A DNA stretch of 41,624 bases, from the NCBI GenBank assembly GCA_937921595.1, contig CAKZTD010000326.1:1-41624 (forward strand), read 5' to 3'. This DNA comes from an uncultured Saprospiraceae bacterium. GTDB lineage: Bacteria; Bacteroidota; Bacteroidia; Chitinophagales; Saprospiraceae. The notes below the pieces were generated by a model. It made no database searches, was not told the origin of the DNA, and saw nothing but the letters and a program-made list of their open reading frames with translations. Each line of letters opens with the position of its first letter. The stretch's first letter is position 1. Position numbers and translations under genes: made by a program. Positions 25,198 to 34,998 of the stretch are shown one piece after another.

Positions 25198-25216
25198 ATC
25201 TAACTTCGAGTTAGAT
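25198..25216. repeat. Small hairpin between gldL and gldM
   Basis: A perfect 8-bp stem ATCTAACT/AGTTAGAT with loop TCG, 20 bases before the gldM start. There is no T tract, so it may be an mRNA-processing or stability element rather than a terminator. Confidence 0.5.
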
Positions 25217-25236
25217 GCAAAATAAAAAAGAGCAAT

Positions 25237-26886
25237 ATGTCAATTCCAAAGGAACCGCGGCAGCTAATGATCAACCTGATGTACCTTGTACTGACGGCAT
25301 TATTAGCCTTAAATGTTTCCGCTGAAGTAATGAACGCTTTTTTTGACTTAGATAAGAGTTTGGTTACATCTAACACTTTAACCAAACAAGGTGTCGAGTC
25401 TACTAAAAAAGGTATTCAACCACTTTTAGATAAAAAACCACTTTTGAAAGCGCCACTTAATGCTGGTATTGAAGCTGTAAATTCTCAAGTAGGAGAATTT
25501 GTAACTTATATCGAATCAATTAAGGACAATTTAATCGATGCTTCTGGAGATCAGAGTGGTGCACGTGATGAAGGTGATTATTACAAGGGAAGTTTTGATA
25601 ACAACCCAACTGGTAAGAAAAACAAAGATGTTACTACTCGAATCCTTGTACTCGGAGATACTAAGACTGGTGGAGAGCCACAAGGTCCAATCATCGCGAG
25701 TAAAGTAGAAGAGCTTAAAAAGAAACTTATCACTTCTTTTACGACTACAATCCAGAATGAAGATGTAATGAAGGAAGGTAAATTATCTGCTGAAGAAGTT
25801 GCAGAGAGAATTGCCGGTGTTGTTGCGAGTCTTCCTCTTCAAATTGAAAGTGAAGAAGATATTATGAAGAAATCAAAGGATGGGAAACAAAAATCTTGGA
25901 CAGAGTATAAGTTCAAGCAAATGCCATTGGCAGCTGTTTTACCAGTTTTGACTAAATTACAAACGGATGCTCGAAACTCTGAAGCAACTATCGTAAATAA
26001 ACTTGCGGAGTTAGTTGGAGGTAGAGAGATCAAATTGAATAAATTCTTCCCAGTAATCAATGCCAAAAAAGGTTATGTGATCAAAGGTGAAAAATTTGAA
26101 GCAACGGTACAGATTGGTGCTTATTCTTCTGAATTCGGTAAAAACTCCAGTATCTCAGTTAATGGAAAATCAGTTCCTTTAAATGATGGTGTTGGTACTT
26201 ATACTGAAACAGCGGGTAATACTGGTAAAAGAACGTTGAAATTAGCTTCTAATGTAACGAATCCAATTACAGGAGAGAAATATGCTTCTACTTCTGAATT
26301 TGAATACGAAGTAGGTGTACGTTCAGCTAATGTATCTGCGGATAAAATGAATGTATTCTACATTGGTGTTGATAATCCAGTATCTGTTACTGTTGCAGGA
26401 GCATCAAGTAATGAGATTAAAGCTACAGGATCAGGTTGTACATTAAAAGGAAGCGGTGGTAAATATATCGTTACAGCTGGTAAGCCTGGAGATGCTACAA
26501 TTAATGTTTCTGGTGGAGGATTACCAAGCACACCATTTAAATTCCGTGTAAAAAGAATTCCAGATCCAGTTGCACGTCTTGGTAAGAGCCAAGGAGGTGG
26601 AATGGGAACAGGAGAATTCAAGGCTCAAGGTGGTGTTGGATCATTCTTAGATAATTTTGATTTTGATGCGAAGTGTAAAACACAAGGATATACCTTAACT
26701 TACGTCGCAAAACGTCAGGATCCAGTTGAGTCTGTGAATCCAGGACCTAGATACAATGATAAATCAGCTCGATTAGTGAAAAATGCTAAGCCAGGAGATA
26801 TCTACTACTTTGATAATGTAAAAGCTAGATGTCCAGGTGATAAAGCAGGTCGACCGATTAATTCAATGGTATTTAAAATTAAATAA
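25237..26886 (+). CDS. gldM: Type IX secretion motor protein GldM (PorM)
   Basis: A 549-residue protein with one N-terminal membrane helix (about 10-33) and a large periplasmic part that should fold into the four GldM domains. The start MSIPKEPRQLMINLMYLVLTALLAL is typical; Arg8 matches the conserved N-terminal arginine (Arg9 in F. johnsoniae) thought to pair with the GldL glutamate. KKGYVIKGEKFEATVQIG and the C-terminal cysteines (FDAKCKTQGY, KARCPGD) belong to domains D3-D4. It is slightly longer than the F. johnsoniae protein. It links the inner-membrane motor to the GldK/GldN ring. Confidence 0.95.
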   Translation: MSIPKEPRQLMINLMYLVLTALLALNVSAEVMNAFFDLDKSLVTSNTLTKQGVESTKKGIQPLLDKKPLLKAPLNAGIEAVNSQVGEFVTYIESIKDNLIDASGDQSGARDEGDYYKGSFDNNPTGKKNKDVTTRILVLGDTKTGGEPQGPIIASKVEELKKKLITSFTTTIQNEDVMKEGKLSAEEVAERIAGVVASLPLQIESEEDIMKKSKDGKQKSWTEYKFKQMPLAAVLPVLTKLQTDARNSEATIVNKLAELVGGREIKLNKFFPVINAKKGYVIKGEKFEATVQIGAYSSEFGKNSSISVNGKSVPLNDGVGTYTETAGNTGKRTLKLASNVTNPITGEKYASTSEFEYEVGVRSANVSADKMNVFYIGVDNPVSVTVAGASSNEIKATGSGCTLKGSGGKYIVTAGKPGDATINVSGGGLPSTPFKFRVKRIPDPVARLGKSQGGGMGTGEFKAQGGVGSFLDNFDFDAKCKTQGYTLTYVAKRQDPVESVNPGPRYNDKSARLVKNAKPGDIYYFDNVKARCPGDKAGRPINSMVFKIK

Positions 26887-26953
26887 TAATTGCTTGATAA
26901 TCACGTTTGATTTATTCAAGCTTTGCTAAACATACTTTTAAACTGTTTATGTC

Positions 26954-27817
26954 ATGAAGATCGTTCTGAAATTTCTTACACTTTGTTTATTTGGATTATT
27001 CGCTATTAATCCTGCTTTTGGTCAAGTACCAGAGACAGTAAAAACGGAATCCAGTGAACCGGATGAAGATGCACCATTAGATGATATCGTTGAAAAAAGA
27101 ATTATTGATGACCGTCGGGTTTTACCTTATCAACCACTTCGAGAGGCTGATATCTTTTGGGAAAAACGTATTTGGCGAGTAATTGATATTCGGGAAAAAA
27201 TGAACCTTCCGTTTGCTTATCCTGAAAGAAGATTCTTTTCAATAATCATGGATGCTGCTTCTAATGGAGATATTACAGCTTATAGTACTGAGGATGATAA
27301 ATTCTCTAATAAACTATTACCAGCTGAGATTGCTTCTATTGGTTCTTCTACAGATACTATTACTACTTTTGATCCTGAAACGTATGAGGAGGAGATTAAA
27401 ATTGTAAGTAATGATATCAATCCAGATGATGTTAAGCGTTTCAGAATAAAAGAGGTTTGGTTCTTTGATGAAAAGACCTCTACCTTACAAGTTAGAATAC
27501 TTGGAATTGCTCCATTATTAGATGTATTTGATGATAATGATAATTTCAAATTCGAGAAGCCTCTTTTCTGGGTATACTATCCAGAGTGTAGAGAGATCTT
27601 AGCTCGTGAGCAAGTATTCAACGTAGGTAATGATGCTTCACCTAATACCTGGGAAGATTTAATGGAGATGCGCTACTTTGCGAGTTACATCTACAAAGAA
27701 TCCAACGTAAGGGATGATAGGTTACAAGATTACCTTTCTGGTGTCGATCTTTTGATGGAGGCAGATAAGATTAAAAAATCAATCTTTAACTTCGAACACG
27801 ATTTGTGGTCGTACTAA
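26954..27817 (+). CDS. gldN: Gliding motility/type IX secretion protein GldN (PorN)
   Basis: A 287-residue periplasmic protein with signal peptide MKIVLKFLTLCLFGLFAINPAFG. It contains the family blocks DRRVLPYQPLREADIFWEKRIWRVIDIREKMNLPF (about 50-85), IKEVWFFDEKTSTLQVRILGIAP and LFWVYYPECREILAR, with a conserved Asn/Asp-rich end LFNFEHDLW-like (IFNFEHDLWSY). It pairs with GldK in the outer-membrane-associated ring. It is the last gene of the locus and is followed by a clear terminator. Confidence 0.94.
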   Translation: MKIVLKFLTLCLFGLFAINPAFGQVPETVKTESSEPDEDAPLDDIVEKRIIDDRRVLPYQPLREADIFWEKRIWRVIDIREKMNLPFAYPERRFFSIIMDAASNGDITAYSTEDDKFSNKLLPAEIASIGSSTDTITTFDPETYEEEIKIVSNDINPDDVKRFRIKEVWFFDEKTSTLQVRILGIAPLLDVFDDNDNFKFEKPLFWVYYPECREILAREQVFNVGNDASPNTWEDLMEMRYFASYIYKESNVRDDRLQDYLSGVDLLMEADKIKKSIFNFEHDLWSY

Positions 27818-27834
27818 GATTTGATTCTTAATAT

Positions 27835-27872
27835 AAAAAGCCGTAAGAGCATCTCGCTGTTACGGCTTTTTT
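27835..27872 (+). terminator. Rho-independent terminator after gldN
   Basis: A 12-bp stem AAAAAGCCGTAA/TTACGGCTTTTT (27835-27846 with 27860-27871) ending in Ts. It ends the gldLMN transcript and may serve the converging helicase gene too. Confidence 0.88.
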
Positions 27873-27895
27873 CGTTTTTTAGATTCCTCATCTCT

Positions 27896-29800
27896 CTATG
27901 TTCTCATATATTCCCAAGCACTTTGATAGATTCCTTTTTTATCACAATAATCCAAAAAAGCTGCATAGAAATCATCACCTCCAATGGTTGCACTATCGCC
28001 TATAATCACTAGTTTCTTTTTAGCTCTAGTCATTGCGACATTCATTCTTCGGTAATCTTTTAAAAATCCAATCTCTCCATTACTATTTGATCGAACCAAA
28101 GAAATATAAACGATATCACTTTCTTGTCCCTGAAATCCATCAATGGTGCCTACTTTAATATTGAATTTGTTTAAAATTTCATCTTCAGGAATTTGTTGTT
28201 TTATATGAATAACCTGTTCACGATAAGGAGAGATGATTGCAATATTTGGAATATCCTCTTCCTCTTTAAACTGCTCGACTAGTTGGTAAAGATGTTCACT
28301 AAGAATAAGAAACTCATCAGGATTGTACTTGCTTTTATAATTTGGATTCACAATCTCATCAAAACCACAGCCTGCAGTATCAATAAATAATAAGGGGGCT
28401 GTATCACCAATTTGTAGATTTGCATTCGAAGCATCAGCAAGAAGGACGTTATTATAAAACTGTTGATTCGAAAACCCCATGATTGTCTCATTCATCCTAT
28501 ACTGTGTTTTTAACAGGCTGATCTTAGGGAGTCGGTCTATACTTTTTTCAATCAATGTATTTCCTAAGCCAGCCGATTTTGCTTTATAGGATTTTATTGT
28601 AGGAGGCAACTGAAGAGGATCACCTGCTAAAATTACTTTTGATGCTTTCGTAATTGGAATCCAGCTTGCTGGCTCTAAAGCCTGGGCAGCTTCATCAATA
28701 ATAGCTGTTTTAAAATCTACTTTTTTCAAAATGGAATTTGAAGAACCTACCAGAGTGGCAGTGATCACATTAGCAGAGGAAAGTATTTGATCAATCAAAC
28801 GATCTTCTAAATGATTGGCCCAAGAACTTAAATCCTTTGCTTCTTTTAAAAGGCGGCGACGTTCATTACGCTCTTCATGCCCAAATTTCTTTTTAAATTT
28901 CCTAGCCGATTTACGAATACCTGCAGCTTGTATTTTTACTTTTTTGATGTTTTTTGCTTCTGGGTGAGCAGCTAATTGAGCATCTAAAGTATGTTGAATT
29001 AGATTTTCATCAACTCTAGAAATATTTCCAATTCTTACAACCTGGAGTCCCTCTCCTGCAATTCTTTCAGTCAATAAATCAACCGCAGTATTACTTGGCG
29101 CTGTAACTAGAATGTTCATTTCCGTTTTGGAAAGTAATTTAATAGCTTGAACTAAGGTGGTCGTTTTTCCGGTTCCTGGCGGTCCATGAATAATAGTAAC
29201 ATCCAAGCTCGTTAATACCTGATTGACCGCTTCATTTTGAGATTTATTAAGGTTAGGAACGGAAACAACATGATAATCCTGAAGATGGAATCGATTTTCT
29301 GTTTTACCTAAAAATACATTTCTTAAATCAGCAAGTCGATTGTCTTTTGCTTCGATGACCAGTTTGAGTGCTTTTTCCATTTCCAGGTAAGTCCGTTCAT
29401 CAAATAACAAATCAACCCCAAGCATTCCGAGGCCTAGCCAATCTGGAAGATCTTTAGCATTGAGAATAATTTTCATTTTATTTCTATCAACAAAATTGAT
29501 CACTCCAATGCGTTCCGGATTACTTACTCCGGCTTGACCAGTGTAAAAACTTATCGTTTTTCCTGATCGAAAAGTATGGGGCTCGTTCAGATTTTTAGTT
29601 CTTTGAACTACGATAAATGCCCGTTCGCCAAAAGTATATCCAGAGCTTAGCACTTCTAAAGGATTCCAGGTATAACCTTGTTTTCTTTTTTCGTCCAAAG
29701 ACAGAGATTGTACATGAGCTTTGAACTGGTCGAAGTCTTCTTTCTTTTCAATCAAAAGCGCTTCTAAGACTTGATGTAGTTCATTTTTATTATCGGACAT
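27896..29800 (-). CDS. UPF1/IGHMBP2-like superfamily 1 helicase
   Basis: A 634-residue SF1B helicase. N-terminal residues 1-180 form a beta-rich region typical of IGHMBP2-like proteins. The motor has Walker A GPPGTGKT (206-213), DEAAQALEP (motif II), GDPLQLPPT (motif III), the QYRM-type motif (KTQYRMNE), TIDGFQGQESD (motif V) and RRMNVAMTRAKKKL (motif VI). Length and motifs match the common bacterial 'AAA domain, DNA2/NAM7-like' helicase. It probably unwinds DNA or RNA with 5'-3' polarity; its cellular task is unknown. The gene stands alone, convergent with gldN. Confidence 0.9.
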   Translation of the reverse strand: MSDNKNELHQVLEALLIEKKEDFDQFKAHVQSLSLDEKRKQGYTWNPLEVLSSGYTFGERAFIVVQRTKNLNEPHTFRSGKTISFYTGQAGVSNPERIGVINFVDRNKMKIILNAKDLPDWLGLGMLGVDLLFDERTYLEMEKALKLVIEAKDNRLADLRNVFLGKTENRFHLQDYHVVSVPNLNKSQNEAVNQVLTSLDVTIIHGPPGTGKTTTLVQAIKLLSKTEMNILVTAPSNTAVDLLTERIAGEGLQVVRIGNISRVDENLIQHTLDAQLAAHPEAKNIKKVKIQAAGIRKSARKFKKKFGHEERNERRRLLKEAKDLSSWANHLEDRLIDQILSSANVITATLVGSSNSILKKVDFKTAIIDEAAQALEPASWIPITKASKVILAGDPLQLPPTIKSYKAKSAGLGNTLIEKSIDRLPKISLLKTQYRMNETIMGFSNQQFYNNVLLADASNANLQIGDTAPLLFIDTAGCGFDEIVNPNYKSKYNPDEFLILSEHLYQLVEQFKEEEDIPNIAIISPYREQVIHIKQQIPEDEILNKFNIKVGTIDGFQGQESDIVYISLVRSNSNGEIGFLKDYRRMNVAMTRAKKKLVIIGDSATIGGDDFYAAFLDYCDKKGIYQSAWEYMRT

Positions 29801-29980
29801 ACTTTATAACAATTTGAGTCCAAATATCGGAAAGAATTTGTGGCTCAGAGGTAATTCTCTCTGATTATTAATTTATATTTACATTTATAGTCTGTTGTAA
29901 AACATGCATAAGACTAATTTACATTAGATAGAGCTAGCAAATAACAAACGGAAACTAAATTATATCTAGAAGTAACTTGA

Positions 29981-32176
29981 ATGAGTAAACGTTTTCCCTT
30001 TTTTCGACAATTAGATGCGATGGACTGTGGGCCAACCTGCTTACGTATGGTTGCACAGCACTATGGAAAAAGTTATAGTCTGCAATCTCTTCGAGAAAAA
30101 TGCCATATAGATCGTGAAGGTGTTTCGCTTTTAGGGATTACAGAAGCGGCAGAGAGTATAGGGATGCGTACTTTGGTGATCAAATTACCGTTTGAAGAAG
30201 ATTCTGAAGATAATCCAGCGATGATGAATATTCCGCTTCCATGTATTGCACACTGGGAGCAAAAGCATTTCGTAGTCGTTTATAAGGTTAATAAAAAATA
30301 TGCTTGGGTAGCAGATCCTGGAAAAGGGAAAATAAAAATGCCCCGAAGTGAATTTGAAAAAGGTTGGTTGAGTGATGGGAATAAAGGAATCGCTTTATTA
30401 TTAGAACCTTCTCCAGATTTTTATCAAGAAGAAGGAGAGAAGGTTAACAAAACAGGAATTAGTTTTCTTTTCAAATATTTTAGGCCCTATAAAAGACTGA
30501 TTCTCCAATTAGTTTTGGGACTCCTGCTGGGCAGTTTGTTTCAGTTGATTTTTCCGTTTTTGACTCAAGCCATTGTTGATATTGGTATAGAAAATCAGGA
30601 TATAGATTTTATCTATTTGATTTTGATGGCTCAATTGATGCTCTTTTTTAGCCAGACTGCCGTCAATTTTATACAGAGTTGGATCTTATTACATATAGGA
30701 ACGAGGATAAATATTAGCATCCTTTCTGATTTTTTGATAAAGTTGATGAAATTACCAATCGCTTTTTTTGATTCAAAAATGATTGGTGATTTATTGCAAA
30801 GGGTTTACGATCATGAGCGGATAAAAACTTTTTTGACAACTTCCACTTTGCTCACGCTATTCTCTTTTTTCAATCTGATTATTTTTGGAATAGTCTTGTT
30901 GATATATAACACTTCCATTTTCCTTATCTTTTTTGTTGCCAGTATTTTATACTTGGTTTGGATTAGTATTTTCCTGAAAAAGCGGAAAGTTATTGATTAT
31001 CAAAATTTTGAACAGCAATCTGAAAATAGATCAGCCTTGATCGAATTGGTTCAAGGAATGCAAGAAATCAAATTGCAAAATAGTGAACGACGTCGTCGCT
31101 GGCAGTGGATGTTTATTCAAGCAAGAATCTTTCGAGTAAATATTAAAGCTTTGGCCATTCAGCAATATCAAGATGCCGGAGCAGGATTTATCACACAGTT
31201 TAAAGATATTCTGATTTCTTTTATAGCAGCTAAAGCAGTGATTGATGGGGAGATGACGCTGGGGATGATGCTTGCCGTTCAATATATTATTGGTCAGTTG
31301 AATGCACCATTGCAACAAATGATTGCTTTTGTTCGAAACTTGCAGGATGCAGAAATAAGTTTAGAAAGACTTGGCGAAATTCATGACAAAGATGATGAAG
31401 AAGATTTGAATGAACCACGCCTTGAAATGATTCCTGAGAATGCGGATATCAAATTTGAGAATGTAAGTTTTCAATACAATAAACTTTCGGATATGGTATT
31501 GAAAGACATCAATCTGGAAATACCTAGAGGAAAAGTTACTGCGATAGTAGGAACCAGTGGATCAGGAAAAACTACTTTAGTAAAATTGATGCTTGGGTTT
31601 TATGCACCAACTAATGGTGTGATACGAGCTGGAAGTATCGCAATCGAAAATATAAGCAAACGTTTGTGGCGTTCTAAATGTGGAGCCGTAATGCAAGATG
31701 GTTATATCTTTTCTGATACTATTGCTAATAATATTTCTGAGAGTGAACCAGATGTTGATAAGCAAAAATTGCTAAAAGCAGTGAAGACTGCAAATATCCA
31801 GGAGTTTGTAGAATCATTACCATTGCATTATAATACGATGATTGGTTCTAAAGGGAATGGATTGAGTCAAGGACAAAAGCAAAGATTATTAATAGCAAGA
31901 GCGGTGTATAAAAATCCTGAATTTTTGTTTTTCGATGAAGCGACAAATGCTTTGGATGCTCGAAATGAAAGAGTAATCATGGAGAACATGAATGCGTTTT
32001 TTAAGGGAAGAACAGTTGTAGTAGTGGCGCATAGATTAAGTACTGTAAAAAATGCAGATCAAATTATAGTTATCGAAAAAGGAGATATAGCAGAGCGTGG
32101 CTCACACGAAGAATTGGTTGCATTGAAAGGTTCCTATTTTCATCTTGTAAAAGATCAATTAGAATTGGGAAGCTAA
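29981..32176 (+). CDS. C39-peptidase ABC exporter (bacteriocin/peptide type)
   Basis: A 731-residue ABC exporter. The N-terminal C39 cysteine protease (about 1-130) has Gln10, Cys16 (DCGPTC), His96 and Asp112, all needed for activity. A six-helix membrane domain (about 165-440) follows. The ATPase has Walker A GTSGSGKT (524-531), signature LSQGQ (from 628) and Walker B FLFFDEA (Asp652). Such proteins cleave a double-glycine leader while exporting a peptide. A HlyD partner follows after 16 bases. No obvious double-glycine precursor is encoded next to it, so the substrate is probably elsewhere. Confidence 0.94.
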   Translation: MSKRFPFFRQLDAMDCGPTCLRMVAQHYGKSYSLQSLREKCHIDREGVSLLGITEAAESIGMRTLVIKLPFEEDSEDNPAMMNIPLPCIAHWEQKHFVVVYKVNKKYAWVADPGKGKIKMPRSEFEKGWLSDGNKGIALLLEPSPDFYQEEGEKVNKTGISFLFKYFRPYKRLILQLVLGLLLGSLFQLIFPFLTQAIVDIGIENQDIDFIYLILMAQLMLFFSQTAVNFIQSWILLHIGTRINISILSDFLIKLMKLPIAFFDSKMIGDLLQRVYDHERIKTFLTTSTLLTLFSFFNLIIFGIVLLIYNTSIFLIFFVASILYLVWISIFLKKRKVIDYQNFEQQSENRSALIELVQGMQEIKLQNSERRRRWQWMFIQARIFRVNIKALAIQQYQDAGAGFITQFKDILISFIAAKAVIDGEMTLGMMLAVQYIIGQLNAPLQQMIAFVRNLQDAEISLERLGEIHDKDDEEDLNEPRLEMIPENADIKFENVSFQYNKLSDMVLKDINLEIPRGKVTAIVGTSGSGKTTLVKLMLGFYAPTNGVIRAGSIAIENISKRLWRSKCGAVMQDGYIFSDTIANNISESEPDVDKQKLLKAVKTANIQEFVESLPLHYNTMIGSKGNGLSQGQKQRLLIARAVYKNPEFLFFDEATNALDARNERVIMENMNAFFKGRTVVVVAHRLSTVKNADQIIVIEKGDIAERGSHEELVALKGSYFHLVKDQLELGS

Positions 32177-32192
32177 ATAACAACATTGAATA

Positions 32193-33506
32193 ATGTCTGA
32201 TAAAGAATACATAGAAGATCCTAACGACATTCGATTGAATGAGCGTGAGGAATTGCAACAGATTCTGGGGAATCCGCCAGGTCGTTTATTGCATTGGGGG
32301 AATACCTTTATTGCGATAGGCGTTGCAGTCTTTTTAGTATTAGGATGGATGATAAAATATCCAGATGTCATTCCTACTCAAGTGATCTTAACGACGCCAC
32401 AACCTCCAATCAGAGTCTTTTCAGAAATCTCAGGGAAGTTGAATGAGTTCAACGTAAAAGAAAATCAACAAATAGAGAAAGGGAGGCTTATAGCAGTGTT
32501 AGATAATCCTGCAGAATTGGAAGCTGTAAATGCATTAGATGGATTTTTAAAACAAATAGAAGCTGCCTCATCTAGTTCAACTATTGCAAAAATTGAAATT
32601 CCTAGAAATTTAAAATTAGGAGGACTACAAAAAGCATATACTGATTTTACAAAAAGCTTTGATGAGCATGTTTTCTTTTTAAAAAATAATAATACTTCTT
32701 CGAGAATTCAGAACCTTGATGCACAAATTCTAAAATTAAAGAAATTAGGAGAAGCTTTGGTTGTCCAAAAAAAGACTTCAGAAGAGGTGCTCGGTCTTTC
32801 AAAAAAAGAGCTAGATAGAAATAGAGAAGTGAAATCATTTGGAGGTGTAAGTGCAACTGATTTGGAAACATCAGAAGGGAATTATCTTCGAGCAAAAAGA
32901 CAATTGGAGTCTTTGGAAAATGAGGTAATCAATAATAATCTGATGATTGAAAGAACTAAGATGCAGATTTTGGAAAACAAACAATCCTATGCAGAAGGCA
33001 AGTCTTCAGGGGTGCTTTCGATTCAGGAAGACATTCAGAGAATTCGTAGTGAAGTGGAAAGTTGGAAAAAAATGTTTTTAATAAAAGCTCCAATTTCTGG
33101 AAAAATTTCCTTGACGAAATTTAGAAGTACGCAACAGTTCATCAATCAAAATGAAGAGTTGCTGACTATTGTTCCAAACGAAGCGACTCAGATTATTGCG
33201 AAAGGTATTCTTCCTTCGAGAGGTTCTGGAAAGGTGCAAAAAGATATGCGAGCCAATATCCGTTTAGCGGGCTATCCTTATCAAGAATTTGGAAGTTTGG
33301 TTTGTAAAGTGAGTAGCATTTCTTTAGTACCACAAGGAGATGGCTTTTCTGTTGAATTGGATATACCTCAGCCTTTGACCACCACTTATGATCGAACGAT
33401 TCCTTTTCAGCAAGAGATGTTGGGAACGGCGAATATCATCACAGAAGATCGTCGAATATTGGAACGGGTCTTTGATCGGATTTTGAGTATTTTGAAGAAT
33501 GATTAG
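32193..33506 (+). CDS. HlyD-family membrane-fusion protein
   Basis: A 437-residue periplasmic adaptor: a short cytoplasmic N-terminus, one membrane helix (about 36-57), a lipoyl-like half motif (FNVKENQQIEKGRLIAVLDNP), a long coiled-coil hairpin (about 110-290), the returning motif (FLIKAPISGKISLTKF) and a C-terminal beta-barrel. It belongs with the ABC exporter upstream (16-base gap) to make a type I-like export complex, which would also need an outer-membrane TolC-like channel encoded elsewhere. Confidence 0.92.
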   Translation: MSDKEYIEDPNDIRLNEREELQQILGNPPGRLLHWGNTFIAIGVAVFLVLGWMIKYPDVIPTQVILTTPQPPIRVFSEISGKLNEFNVKENQQIEKGRLIAVLDNPAELEAVNALDGFLKQIEAASSSSTIAKIEIPRNLKLGGLQKAYTDFTKSFDEHVFFLKNNNTSSRIQNLDAQILKLKKLGEALVVQKKTSEEVLGLSKKELDRNREVKSFGGVSATDLETSEGNYLRAKRQLESLENEVINNNLMIERTKMQILENKQSYAEGKSSGVLSIQEDIQRIRSEVESWKKMFLIKAPISGKISLTKFRSTQQFINQNEELLTIVPNEATQIIAKGILPSRGSGKVQKDMRANIRLAGYPYQEFGSLVCKVSSISLVPQGDGFSVELDIPQPLTTTYDRTIPFQQEMLGTANIITEDRRILERVFDRILSILKND

Positions 33507-33588
33507 GTGAGTTGATTTTTGGACATAAAGCTCATGAGGGATTGATACCGAAAGCCTATGTTGGTGTTTCTAACAATGCAATAATACT

Positions 33589-34932
33589 TCATTCATTTAA
33601 TAATTTGCTCTCCTGTTTACTTGTGCGGATTTCATAAAAGAGCATCCCGAATACCGCAGAATATTCAAGGCCTACCATCCATAGATTTTCAAAATAATCT
33701 CCATAACTATAATTGATGTAAGTGAGCATGATCAAACCTGACCATAGTACTGGAAATCTAAATCGTGTAAATAGAGAGAAAATCAAAGGCAAAGAAACAT
33801 ACCAAGGATGAATGGTCGTTGCCAAAAATAAATAGGTACAAATACTAAAAAGGAACATTTCAAAAAGGGTATTGAAATTCACTTTTTCATCTTTATGAGC
33901 TTTCCAACTAATTGATACTAAAACGATTAAAGCTAAGGCAGGGCCGAAAAAGTGAATCATATTGTAACCCCAAATTTGAGTGCCTAACCAACGCAATGAA
34001 TAATAGATGCTGGCATTGAATTCGAATTTTTGAAAATATAAATCAAGGCTATTTGAAAAGTTATTTATGAAAGTTTGATTGAGTAGGGGAGAGAAGCAAA
34101 TTAAAAGCGTCGCTCCAAGAATTGCAAAATATTGGAAACTCTTTTTCCAGCCTAATCTTTTTATTAAAAAAGGCAATAACATCAGCGGTAATAGTTTAGA
34201 GACAATAGACATTGCAAATGCAATCGCAGAGAGTATGTTTCGTTTTTTTACCAATAACCAAACGGCCAATAATAAAAAGAAAACCATCGCTCCTTCAAAA
34301 TGTAAGTTGCCCGTTATTTCTAAAATGATCAAAGGATTTAGCGCATAGATCAACACATTTTTTAATGGCAATTTAAAATGTTGGAGCAGTTTTACAATCA
34401 AAACAATCGACCCACATTCAAATAAAAACATAATAGTTTTCATCACCAAAGCACTTCCATAATAACTATCTGGAGCAATCCAACAAGCCAATGAAAACAT
34501 AGCTTGACTAAGAGGAGGGTAGATGGTGAAATACTCTGGAGAGTTTAGTTTGTCAAAAAGATCTTGCGTAATTCCTGGTACCGCATTTTCTGTTTCTAAA
34601 AAATAAGTAGGTAAATGGTTAAAAGGATTAATGCCATTGTTGATCAATCGGCCGTCCCAGATGAATCGGTAAATATCATCAGATAGATTTGGAAAAGCAA
34701 AGACGAGAATGAATCGCAGTAAAATTCCTAAGCCTACAAAATACCAGATCGTCCGATCCGTTTTTGAAAAATAAAAAGCCGCTACATAAATTAGAAAGAA
34801 TACACTGTAGTAAGAAATTAACGAAGAGAAATCAGATTGCCCAATGGTATAACCCAAGAGATAGGTCAAAGCAATAAGTGTAAATCCAATAAGGGAAAAA
34901 CTCAGAATATTTGTGGTAGAATTGTTTGCCAT
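33589..34932 (-). CDS. GT-C fold (mannosyl)transferase, polyprenyl-phosphate-sugar dependent
   Basis: A 447-residue integral membrane protein with about 10-12 helices. The loop after the early helices carries SDDIYRFIWDG (84-94), the acidic catalytic motif of GT-C enzymes such as the MptA/MptB and GT87-like families. YPPLSQAMF and IHPWYVSLPL are further family blocks. Such enzymes use polyprenyl-phosphate-linked sugars on the outer side of the inner membrane. Two GT2 genes lie upstream on the same strand, one of DPM type that could make the donor. The specific sugar is inferred. Confidence 0.78.
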   Translation of the reverse strand: MANNSTTNILSFSLIGFTLIALTYLLGYTIGQSDFSSLISYYSVFFLIYVAAFYFSKTDRTIWYFVGLGILLRFILVFAFPNLSDDIYRFIWDGRLINNGINPFNHLPTYFLETENAVPGITQDLFDKLNSPEYFTIYPPLSQAMFSLACWIAPDSYYGSALVMKTIMFLFECGSIVLIVKLLQHFKLPLKNVLIYALNPLIILEITGNLHFEGAMVFFLLLAVWLLVKKRNILSAIAFAMSIVSKLLPLMLLPFLIKRLGWKKSFQYFAILGATLLICFSPLLNQTFINNFSNSLDLYFQKFEFNASIYYSLRWLGTQIWGYNMIHFFGPALALIVLVSISWKAHKDEKVNFNTLFEMFLFSICTYLFLATTIHPWYVSLPLIFSLFTRFRFPVLWSGLIMLTYINYSYGDYFENLWMVGLEYSAVFGMLFYEIRTSKQESKLLNE

Positions 34933-34942
34933 GATTAGGAGA

Positions 34943-34950
34943 CAAAGTTA
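34943..34950 (-). promoter_or_regulatory. -7 box for the GT-C gene
   Basis: Minus-strand TAACTTTG fits TAnnTTTG and ends 10 bases before the ATG. The same octamer precedes the DPM-like gene at 37459-37466. Confidence 0.5.
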
Positions 34951-34998
34951 CACAAAGGAGACATAAAGAACCTAAAACTCAACTTGAAACTATCACCA

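Noticed and set aside
29850-29915. TAGTCT ... AGACTA inverted repeat before the ABC exporter
   Set aside because: The arms are 6 bases and 17 bases apart, easily expected by chance in AT-rich DNA.
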